Assembly: GCA_022425445.1 (NCBI GenBank)
Contig: JAKMFM010000216.1
Span: forward strand, 1 to 5,640
Length of the DNA stretch: 5,640 bases
Source of the DNA: Planktomarina sp.
GTDB taxonomy: Bacteria; Pseudomonadota; Alphaproteobacteria; Rhodobacterales; Rhodobacteraceae
Direction of reading: 5' to 3'
The notes under the pieces are model-generated. The model was not told the origin of the DNA. It did no database searches and saw only the letters and a program-made list of their open reading frames with translations. A program made the position numbers and the translations under genes. Below are positions 1-5,640 of the stretch, in pieces (the stretch's first letter is position 1; every line of letters starts with the position of its first letter).

Positions 1-474
1 CCCCACATGTCCCGCCCCCCAGATCCACAAGGGGTGTGCGGCTGGTGTGAGCGTCTCTGCCAACCAGCCTGCGGTGCAAATCAGCGCCGCTGGGTCTGCC
101 GAGCCGTTGCGCCATCCCTTTTGCAACTGGGCCATCTGCAGAGGCATCGCCATGTCCCCTTCAATGCGGCGGATGAAGACATTGGTTGAATCAACCGGGC
201 TGGTGAAATGCTCGGTCACCAGCGTCACATGCCCGCCACAACATTGCCCCAGCTCTGGCCCAAGCGGATAACGCCGCAAGCCAGGTTGCGGCGCAAGTGA
301 GGCTTGGTATTCCAATGCACCGCCGCCAATACTGCCGCTTTGACCTCCCGGCCAAAGCAACATCGATGCGCCGATTTCGCGGGGCGAGGAGCCTTTTATA
401 TCGACAATCACCACACGGGTCGCTTCACCGTGGGCGGCAATGGCCGCATTGATTTGCATAAGATCAAAACTCAT
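1..474 (-). CDS. xdhC: Xanthine dehydrogenase accessory protein XdhC (partial, N-terminal 158 residues)
   Basis: The gene starts at the ATG at 474-472 and stays open to the window edge, so the C-terminal half is missing. In the family, XdhC is a cytosolic chaperone that binds molybdenum cofactor, allows its sulfuration and delivers it to XdhB. Seen in the translation: a GSSPREIGASML motif near residues 28-39, GSIGGGALE at 47-55, LGPELGQCCGGHV at 71-83 with the paired cysteines C78 and C79, and LWIWGAGHVG at 149-158. The last is the glycine-rich start of the C-terminal Rossmann-like domain, exactly where the window ends. The first two thirds therefore correspond to the N-terminal XdhC/CoxI-type domain. 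The start overlaps the xdhB stop by four bases (ATGA), with GAGGA 8 bases upstream, which supports this start. Members are usually about 300 residues, so roughly half is visible. The related CoxI family is an alternative, but the position directly after xdhB favours XdhC. Confidence 0.93.
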   Translation of the reverse strand, partial: MSFDLMQINAAIAAHGEATRVVIVDIKGSSPREIGASMLLWPGGQSGSIGGGALEYQASLAPQPGLRRYPLGPELGQCCGGHVTLVTEHFTSPVDSTNVFIRRIEGDMAMPLQMAQLQKGWRNGSADPAALICTAGWLAETLTPAAHPLWIWGAGHVG

Positions 475-2774
475 AGCGCCGATCCTCGCACTCTGGCGAT
501 GGCGTTGAACACTTCCTCCGAAGTGGCGGGCGCTTGAAGGTCTGGATACTGCGGACCGCAGGCGGCGACCGCATTCGATAGTGCCAGAAAGGCGGAAATA
601 CCATGCATGAAGGGCGGCTCGCCCACGGCTTTTGAGCGGTAGACTGTCTTTTGTGTGTTCTGGCCCGGCCAGAGATCTACATTGAACACGTCTGGCCGGT
701 CGGAGCAGGCGGGTATCTTATAGGTTGAGGGCGCATGGGTTTTGAGATGCCCCGCTGGGTCCCAAACCAGTTCCTCAGTCGTCAACCACCCGGCGCCCTG
801 CACAAATCCGCCTTCGATCTGCCCGATGTCCAAGGCCGGATTTAAAGATGCCCCACAATCGTGAAGAATATCGCAGCGTAGGATGCGGTTTTCGCCCGTG
901 AGCGTGTCAATCACCACCTCAGTCACCGCTGCGCCATAGGCGAAATACAAAAACGGCCGCCCCGCACCCTTGATGCGGTCCCAGGCAATCTCGGGTGTTT
1001 TGTAAAATCCCGTGGTGGAGAGCGAAATACGCGCTTCATAGGCTGAGGCGATGACCTCTTGCCAAGTGAGCGAGAGGCCGGGGGCGGTGATCTGTCCTGC
1101 TGCGAAAGTGATCTCATCTGGCTTTACTGCGTATTGCTGGGCCACATGGTTTTTGAGCCGAACTAAAAGCGTTGCGCAGGCGGCTTGCACGGCCATGCCA
1201 TTGAGATCGGCGCCAGAGCTGGCGGCGGTGGCGGATGTATTGGGCACTTTACTGGTATCGGTCGCGGAGGCGCGAATGACCGTTTGCTGCGCTCCCAAGC
1301 TGCGCGCCGCCACCTGTGTCAATTTCTGAAACAGGCCCTGGCCCATCTCTGTGCCGCCATGATTGATCAAAACAGACCCATCTGTGTAAATCTGTACCAA
1401 GGCGCCGGCTTGGTTGAGATGGGTCAGCGTAAAGGATATGCCAAACTTCACAGGACTAAACGCGATGCCGCGTTTCAACAGCGCATTGCTGGCGTTCCAG
1501 CGCGCAATCTCAGCTTTGCGCGCTCGGTAGTCGCAGCGTTGCAACAGGCTGTCGGTCATTTCTCCCAAGATGAAATCGGTCACCTCCATGTGGTAGGGGG
1601 TGATTGCCGGGCGCGCGGCGGGCTTTGAGGTCATTTCCGGATAATAGTTGCGTCGGCGCACCTCTGCTGGGTCGCAAGATAGGCTGTGGGCGATATGATC
1701 CATCACCCGCTCAATGCCCACCATCCCTTGCGGGCCGCCAAAGCCGCGAAAGGCTGTGGCGCTTTGGGTGTTGGTTTTGAGCCGGTGTGAGGTGATTTCC
1801 ACATGGGGCAGATCATAGGCGTTATCCGCGTGCAACATCGCTCTATCTGCCACCGGCAAAGACAGATCCTGCGCCCAGCCGCAGCGGAAATAATGGGTAA
1901 ACTTCAGCGCCTGAATTCGGCCACTGTCATCGAAGCCGACGTTATAGGCAATTTGGCAGTCGTGGCGCTTGCCTGTGATGATGAAATCGTCGTCGCGGTC
2001 ATAACGCATTTTGCAAGGCCGGCCGGTGCGTGAGGCGGCCAATGCACAGGCGACGGCCAGCGCATTGCCTTGGCTTTCTTTGCCACCAAACCCGCCGCCC
2101 ATACGCCGCACTTCTACGCGCACTGCATGGAGCGCAATATTCAGCGCCTCGGCCACCTTATGTTGAATTTCCGTGGGGTGCTGGGTTGAGGAATGGATTA
2201 CAACATCGTCGTGATCCCCGGCCATAGCGAGCGCGGCTTGTCCTTCGAGATAAAAGTGTTCCTGCCCCCCGAGGTTGATTTGCCCCTGCAACCGATGGAT
2301 CGCATCCTCCATCGCGCCGGCGGGATTGCCTTTTGTATAGATCCGCGGGCCATCCTCAAAGCGGCTTTCGGCGTCTAGGGCCTGCTCGATCGTCAATATG
2401 GCCGGTTCGGCTGCGATCTCAACTGTGGCCAATCGGGCGGCGCGGCGGGCTAGATGGTGGCTCTCGGCCACCACCAAGAAAATGGGTTGTCCGGCATAAT
2501 GCACCCGGCCATCAGCGAGGAGCGGCTCGTCATGGGCGGAGGGAGAGACGTCATTGGCATGGGGGAGATCTTTGGCCTCCAGCACCAAATGCACCCCGGG
2601 GCAGGCGCGCACGGCATCGAGATCCACCGTCTTTATCTGCCCCGCTGCGCAGGGCGACAGGCCAAAGGACAAGTGTAAGGTGCCCTGCGGTGTGGGGATG
2701 TCATCGACATAGCGTGCGCTGCCACTCACATGCTGGCGCGCCGCGTCATGCGGTAGGCTGGCAGAGGCGCTCAT
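471..2774 (-). CDS. xdhB: Xanthine dehydrogenase, molybdenum-binding subunit XdhB
   Basis: This 767-residue protein is the catalytic large subunit of cytosolic xanthine dehydrogenase, where hypoxanthine and xanthine are hydroxylated at the molybdenum centre. Its N-terminal region (about 12-125, with GSARYVDDIP at 18-27) matches the a/b hammerhead domain, and the rest is the molybdopterin-binding domain. Visible active-site residues, with inferred bovine XDH equivalents: Q198 (Gln767) in STQHP, E233 (Glu802) in GGGFGGKE, R311 (Arg880) in DRAMLHAD, F345 (Phe914) in FRGFGGPQ, F448 (Phe1009) in KFGISFT, and the general base E719 (Glu1261) in KAVGEPP. GGQEHFYLEGQ at 169-179 and GGTEMGQG at 473-480 are also typical. 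Having Arg880 and both sandwiching phenylalanines supports a purine substrate rather than an aldehyde. Length is close to the roughly 777 residues I recall for R. capsulatus XdhB; the segment around 377-395 looks shorter. The gene overlaps xdhA and xdhC by four bases each. The start has AAGAGG 7 bases upstream. Confidence 0.97.
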   Translation of the reverse strand: MSASASLPHDAARQHVSGSARYVDDIPTPQGTLHLSFGLSPCAAGQIKTVDLDAVRACPGVHLVLEAKDLPHANDVSPSAHDEPLLADGRVHYAGQPIFLVVAESHHLARRAARLATVEIAAEPAILTIEQALDAESRFEDGPRIYTKGNPAGAMEDAIHRLQGQINLGGQEHFYLEGQAALAMAGDHDDVVIHSSTQHPTEIQHKVAEALNIALHAVRVEVRRMGGGFGGKESQGNALAVACALAASRTGRPCKMRYDRDDDFIITGKRHDCQIAYNVGFDDSGRIQALKFTHYFRCGWAQDLSLPVADRAMLHADNAYDLPHVEITSHRLKTNTQSATAFRGFGGPQGMVGIERVMDHIAHSLSCDPAEVRRRNYYPEMTSKPAARPAITPYHMEVTDFILGEMTDSLLQRCDYRARKAEIARWNASNALLKRGIAFSPVKFGISFTLTHLNQAGALVQIYTDGSVLINHGGTEMGQGLFQKLTQVAARSLGAQQTVIRASATDTSKVPNTSATAASSGADLNGMAVQAACATLLVRLKNHVAQQYAVKPDEITFAAGQITAPGLSLTWQEVIASAYEARISLSTTGFYKTPEIAWDRIKGAGRPFLYFAYGAAVTEVVIDTLTGENRILRCDILHDCGASLNPALDIGQIEGGFVQGAGWLTTEELVWDPAGHLKTHAPSTYKIPACSDRPDVFNVDLWPGQNTQKTVYRSKAVGEPPFMHGISAFLALSNAVAACGPQYPDLQAPATSEEVFNAIARVRGSAL
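483..487 (-). promoter_or_regulatory. Shine-Dalgarno sequence of xdhC
   Basis: Read on the minus strand, GAGGA lies 8 bases before the xdhC ATG, inside the last codons of xdhB. It supports the start at 474 and suggests translational coupling through the ATGA overlap. Confidence 0.6.
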
Positions 2775-4144
2775 GGATGCACCTCTTGGATGTTCACTGG
2801 GGTTGCTTGCAGATCATGAAAATACCGGATCAGCATATTGGCCGCCGCCTGCGCGCGATAGCCTGCACTGGCGCGCATGTCGCTCAAAGGGCTGAAATCT
2901 TCGGCCATAGCGGCCTGTGCCTGATTGAACGTCTCCAAGCTCCAGGGTTGGCCGCACAATGCGGCCTCGGTTTTATAGGCTCTGGCCGGGGTCGCTGCCA
3001 TGCCGCCAAAGGCGATGCGGGCCTTTGTGATCACCCTATTCGCCTGCTCCAATTTAAAGCAGCCGCACACCGCAGAAATATCCTGATCAAACCTTTTGGA
3101 CAGTTTATAACAGCGCAGCCTTCTTTGCGCCTTGGGCAGTTCGATGCTCTCTACAAATTCTCCTGGTCGCAGATCTTGCTTTTGATAGGCGATAAAGAAA
3201 TCTTCCAAATCAAGCGCGCGGCGTTCATCTGCGAAACGTAAGACGAGCCGCGCGCCCATGGCAATGAGGGCTGGTGATCCGTCTCCGATGGGCGATCCAT
3301 TCGCGATATTGCCGCCGATGGTTGCCGCATTGCGCACCTGCGGGCTGCCGTAGCGCCTGAAAAGCTGGTGCAACGACGCCGACATCGGCCGTATAGCCTG
3401 CATCAAACTTGTGATCGTGACCGCCGCGCCGATGCGCAGGATGTCTTTCTCATCGTGAATGTGGCGCAGATCCTCGGCATGGCTGACAAAGGCGACTGGC
3501 CCGAGGCGTTGCATTTTCTTTGTGACCCATAGCCCCACATCGGTGCCGCCGGCGATGAGTGTCGCGCCGGGATTGCGGGCATACCAATGAGCCAATTCAT
3601 CGGAGGATTTTGGGCAAAAAACATCATCGCGGCTCTGAAGGGCTTGCAACTTTGGCGGTTCATCCATCCAAATGGGCACAGGGAGCTTTTCTGCGGCCTG
3701 AGCCGCGCGGATGATGGGTGCGTAGCCGGTGCACCGACACAGGTTGCCTGCCAGAGCCGCATCGAAATCGGTCTCGCCGGTCGCATGTGCTGCCGCCATG
3801 GTTGTCACAAAGCCTGGGGTGCAAAACCCACATTGCGCCCCATGGTGGGTGATCATGGCCTCCTGCACCGGGTGCAGCGTGCCGTTGGGTTCGGACAGCC
3901 CCTCCACCGTGCGCACGGCGCAGCCTTGCAGCTGGGGCAAAAATAATATGCAGGCATTCATTGGGCGGGGCACACCATCGCGTCCCGTGACGATGACCGT
4001 GCAGGCACCGCAATCCCCTTCGTTACACCCCTCTTTGGTGCCGCATAGCTTCTCGTCAAGGCGCAGGTAATCTAAAAGAGTTTCACTGCCTGTTTTGGGG
4101 GTGACAGACACTGACTTCCCATTGAGGAAAAACGACATGTTCAT
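2771..4144 (-). CDS. xdhA: Xanthine dehydrogenase, iron-sulfur/FAD subunit XdhA
   Basis: This is the small subunit of xanthine dehydrogenase (457 residues from the chosen start); it carries electrons from the XdhB molybdenum site to NAD+. Residues 1-80 form a plant-type 2Fe-2S ferredoxin domain with ligands C40, C45 and C48 (CNEGDCGAC) and C65. Residues 85-155 form the all-helical second 2Fe-2S domain with C105 and C108 (QCGFCTPGF) and C136 and C138 (LCRCTGY). From about 170 comes the FAD domain, with LIAGGTDVGL at 196-205 and ATIGGNIANGSPIGD at 274-288. The CO-dehydrogenase-type flavoprotein C-terminal domain follows, including YKLSKRFDQDIS at 346-357. Length matches the R. capsulatus protein (about 462). 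No clear Shine-Dalgarno sequence is visible. I chose ATG at 4144 because MNMSFFLNG aligns with the family N-terminus; ATG at 4138 or GTG at 4162 (six codons more) are alternatives. The gene is first in the operon and overlaps xdhB by ATGA. Confidence 0.96.
   Translation of the reverse strand: MNMSFFLNGKSVSVTPKTGSETLLDYLRLDEKLCGTKEGCNEGDCGACTVIVTGRDGVPRPMNACILFLPQLQGCAVRTVEGLSEPNGTLHPVQEAMITHHGAQCGFCTPGFVTTMAAAHATGETDFDAALAGNLCRCTGYAPIIRAAQAAEKLPVPIWMDEPPKLQALQSRDDVFCPKSSDELAHWYARNPGATLIAGGTDVGLWVTKKMQRLGPVAFVSHAEDLRHIHDEKDILRIGAAVTITSLMQAIRPMSASLHQLFRRYGSPQVRNAATIGGNIANGSPIGDGSPALIAMGARLVLRFADERRALDLEDFFIAYQKQDLRPGEFVESIELPKAQRRLRCYKLSKRFDQDISAVCGCFKLEQANRVITKARIAFGGMAATPARAYKTEAALCGQPWSLETFNQAQAAMAEDFSPLSDMRASAGYRAQAAANMLIRYFHDLQATPVNIQEVHP
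2782..2787 (-). promoter_or_regulatory. Shine-Dalgarno sequence of xdhB
   Basis: AAGAGG on the minus strand sits 7 bases before the xdhB ATG, within the last codons of xdhA. It is the best ribosome binding site in the window and fixes the xdhB start at 2774. Confidence 0.65.
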
Positions 4145-4366
4145 TTGAAAGAGTCGTGCCACTGTCTGTTAAGTTTTCGCGCGAAGGTCCGATGCGGCGT
4201 AAAACCAAACTAGGCGCGGATTGAGTAACTCTTATTTTCGTGAGTCGGGCAAGAAAAAAATCTGACCTTTGAGTGGCGCAGGTGCCCTGGTGTTGTTTGG
4301 GCGACAAAGTGCTGTGCCGGACGTTTTACTCTGGATGCTGGGGCATCGGCAGTTTATCCATGACAT
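4145..4366. promoter_or_regulatory. Divergent intergenic region between xdhA and dnaE
   Basis: These 222 bases separate the divergent starts of xdhA (minus) and dnaE (plus), so they must hold promoters for both, unless transcription enters from further away. The centre (about 4200-4262) is AT-richer than the genes and includes a run of seven A at 4254-4260. I could not find a convincing -35/-10 pair on either strand; TTGAGT at 4222-4227 and 4269-4274 are possible -35-like words without a good -10 at the right spacing. A palindrome TTCGCGCGAA lies at 4176-4185. No terminator, tRNA or known riboswitch fold is apparent by eye. Confidence 0.55.
4176..4185. repeat. 10-base perfect palindrome upstream of xdhA
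   Basis: TTCGCGCGAA is a perfect inverted repeat without a spacer, ending 31 bases before the chosen xdhA start. Its position would suit an operator or part of one. The flanking bases do not extend the symmetry, and the length is short enough for chance, so a regulatory role is only a guess. Confidence 0.3.
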
Positions 4367-5640
4367 ATGCCCGAGAATCCAAAATTCGTCCATCTGCGCC
4401 TTCACAGCGAATATTCCCTGCTTGAGGGGGCTGTGCGTCTCAAAAAATTGCCAGATTTGGTCGGGGCCATGGGCATGCCGGCCGTCGCCGTGACAGATAC
4501 CAACAATATGTTTTGCGCCCTGGAGTTTTCGGAAGCGGCGTCAAAGGCGGGTATTCAGCCAATCATTGGCTGCCAAGTTGATATGACCTATGATCCCGCA
4601 GCGGCGACTGACAAGCCGCGGGCGCCGGCGGCCTTGGTGCTTTTGGCGCAAAATGAACGGGGTTATGAAAACCTCATGGCGCTCAATTCTTGCCTCTATC
4701 TGGACAGTGACGGCGCGCTGCCACAGGTGCAGATGGCACAGCTGGCCAGCCATGCAGCGGGTGTGATCTGCCTCACAGGTGGGCCCAATGGCCCACTGGG
4801 AAAATTGCTGCAAAACGGTCAGACTGCCAAGGCGCAGGCATTACTTGATGACTTGGCGCGGGCCTATGGCGATCGACTTTATGTGGAGCTGCAACGTCAT
4901 CCTGGCGAAGATGGGCGTATGCCCGAGGCTGAAAGGCTGAGCGAACGAGGCCTGGTCGAAATGGCCTATGCGATGGATTTACCGCTGGTGGCCACCAACG
5001 ATGTCTATTTTCCCAAGCCGGAAATTTACGAGGCCCATGATGCGTTGATCTGTATTGCTGACGGCGCTTATGTGGATCAGCAAGGCTCGAGAAGACGCCT
5101 CACCCCGCAGCATTACCTCAAATCACCTGCGGAAATGGCGGTGCTCTTTGCAGATTTGCCGGAGGCTCTGGACAATACAGTGGAAATTGCCCGCCGCTGC
5201 GCGTTTAAAGTCTACAAGCGCGATCCGATTTTGCCGAAATTTGCCGATGATGAGGTGGAAGAACTGCGTCGACAATCCAATGAGGGGCTGGCGCGCCGTT
5301 TGGCTGTGATCCCCCATGCGGTGTCACGAGAGGACTATCAAAAGCGGCTGGACTTCGAGCTGGATATCATCGAGGGCATGGGGTTTCCCGGCTATTTCTT
5401 GATCGTGGCAGATTTTATCGCTTGGACCAAGGCACAAAACATCCCAGTGGGGCCGGGGCGCGGGTCAGGCGCGGGTTCCCTGGTGGCCTATGCCTTGACG
5501 ATCACAGATCTCGATCCTCTTCGCTATGGCTTGTTGTTCGAGAGGTTTTTGAACCCGGAACGGGTTTCAATGCCCGATTTTGACATTGATTTTTGCATGG
5601 ACCGGCGCGAAGAGGTAATCCGTTATGTGCAACAAAAATA
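4367..5640 (+). CDS. dnaE: DNA polymerase III subunit alpha (partial, N-terminal 424 residues)
   Basis: This is the catalytic subunit of the replicative polymerase; the reading frame is open to the window end, so about a third of the usual roughly 1,150-1,180 residues is visible. Residues 1-215 or so are the PHP domain (VHLRLHSEYSLLEGA at 8-22, VTDTNNMF at 42-49, LYVELQRH at 171-178, TNDVYF at 210-215). The polymerase core follows, with GPGRGSGAGSLVAYAL at 362-377 and MPDFDIDFC at 402-410; D406 and D408 correspond by inference to E. coli catalytic Asp401 and Asp403. The third catalytic aspartate lies beyond the window. The PHP motifs and RLHSEYSLLEG fit replicative DnaE1 rather than the mutagenic ImuC/DnaE2. 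The ATG at 4367 is the first start after an in-frame TGA at 4361-4363, which makes it the only likely one, although no Shine-Dalgarno sequence is seen. Unrelated in function to the divergent xdh operon. Confidence 0.97.
   Translation, partial: MPENPKFVHLRLHSEYSLLEGAVRLKKLPDLVGAMGMPAVAVTDTNNMFCALEFSEAASKAGIQPIIGCQVDMTYDPAAATDKPRAPAALVLLAQNERGYENLMALNSCLYLDSDGALPQVQMAQLASHAAGVICLTGGPNGPLGKLLQNGQTAKAQALLDDLARAYGDRLYVELQRHPGEDGRMPEAERLSERGLVEMAYAMDLPLVATNDVYFPKPEIYEAHDALICIADGAYVDQQGSRRRLTPQHYLKSPAEMAVLFADLPEALDNTVEIARRCAFKVYKRDPILPKFADDEVEELRRQSNEGLARRLAVIPHAVSREDYQKRLDFELDIIEGMGFPGYFLIVADFIAWTKAQNIPVGPGRGSGAGSLVAYALTITDLDPLRYGLLFERFLNPERVSMPDFDIDFCMDRREEVIRYVQQK

Noticed and set aside
304..537. 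Plus-strand open frame opposite the xdhC start
   Set aside because: It is the complement of xdhC and the xdhB end, both of which have clear family motifs; no domain or ribosome binding site supports it.
2333..3241. A 302-codon open frame on the plus strand across the xdhB/xdhA junction
   Set aside because: It is wholly antisense to two well-supported genes, its translation is rich in Arg, Gly, His and Pro without a recognisable domain, and such long shadow frames are common in GC-rich coding DNA.
471..4144. XdhA/XdhB as carbon monoxide or aldehyde dehydrogenase-like enzyme
   Set aside because: The residues typical for purine hydroxylation (equivalents of Glu802, Arg880, Phe914, Phe1009) are present, and the fused 2Fe-2S/FAD subunit followed by XdhC matches xanthine dehydrogenase.
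4248..4262. A-rich run in the intergenic region as the T-tract of a minus-strand terminator
   Set aside because: Only a 4-base stem with a long loop (ACCT/AGGT) can be drawn before it, and no gene lies upstream on the minus strand within the intergenic region to be terminated there.
4083..4307. A 74-codon minus-strand frame spanning the xdhA start and the intergenic region
   Set aside because: It overlaps the 5' end of xdhA in another frame and has no recognisable family features; a leader peptide role cannot be supported.
4269..4493. A 74-codon frame with a TTG start crossing from the intergenic region into dnaE
   Set aside because: It overlaps dnaE in another frame, has a weak start, no Shine-Dalgarno sequence and no recognisable motif.

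Overview
The window reads as an ordinary chromosomal segment of an alphaproteobacterium, most likely a Rhodobacterales (Roseobacter/Rhodobacter-type) organism. The xanthine dehydrogenase genes split the enzyme into an XdhA (2Fe-2S/FAD) and an XdhB (molybdenum) subunit followed by XdhC, as in Rhodobacter capsulatus, and the protein sequences look close to that family as I remember it. The replicative polymerase gene also has the alphaproteobacterial look (TDTNNMF in the PHP domain). Species cannot be named from this sequence.

Layout: positions 1-4144 hold three minus-strand genes in the order xdhA (4144-2771), xdhB (2774-471) and xdhC (474 to beyond position 1, so only its first 158 codons are present). 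Both junctions are 4-base ATGA overlaps, and each downstream start has a Shine-Dalgarno-like sequence inside the preceding gene, so the three are very probably one translationally coupled operon. A 222-base divergent intergenic region (4145-4366) follows. From 4367 to the right edge the plus strand carries the first 424 codons of dnaE, the DNA polymerase III alpha subunit, which is cut by the window end.

How the genes work together: XdhA and XdhB form the cytosolic xanthine dehydrogenase that oxidises hypoxanthine to xanthine and xanthine to urate with NAD+ as acceptor. Electrons pass from the molybdenum cofactor in XdhB through two 2Fe-2S clusters to FAD in XdhA. XdhC is the dedicated chaperone that binds the molybdenum cofactor and helps insert it, in sulfurated form, into XdhB. 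All cofactor-binding and catalytic residues I looked for are present in XdhA and XdhB, so the enzyme should be active. dnaE is a core replication gene with no evident functional link to purine catabolism; it is simply the divergent neighbour.

I found no mobile element, CRISPR array, tRNA, rRNA, toxin-antitoxin pair or undescribed system. The points worth a second look are modest: a degenerate PHP metal site in DnaE, a short perfect palindrome and repeated GAGT words in the divergent intergenic region, and the lack of a recognisable Shine-Dalgarno sequence at both xdhA and dnaE.
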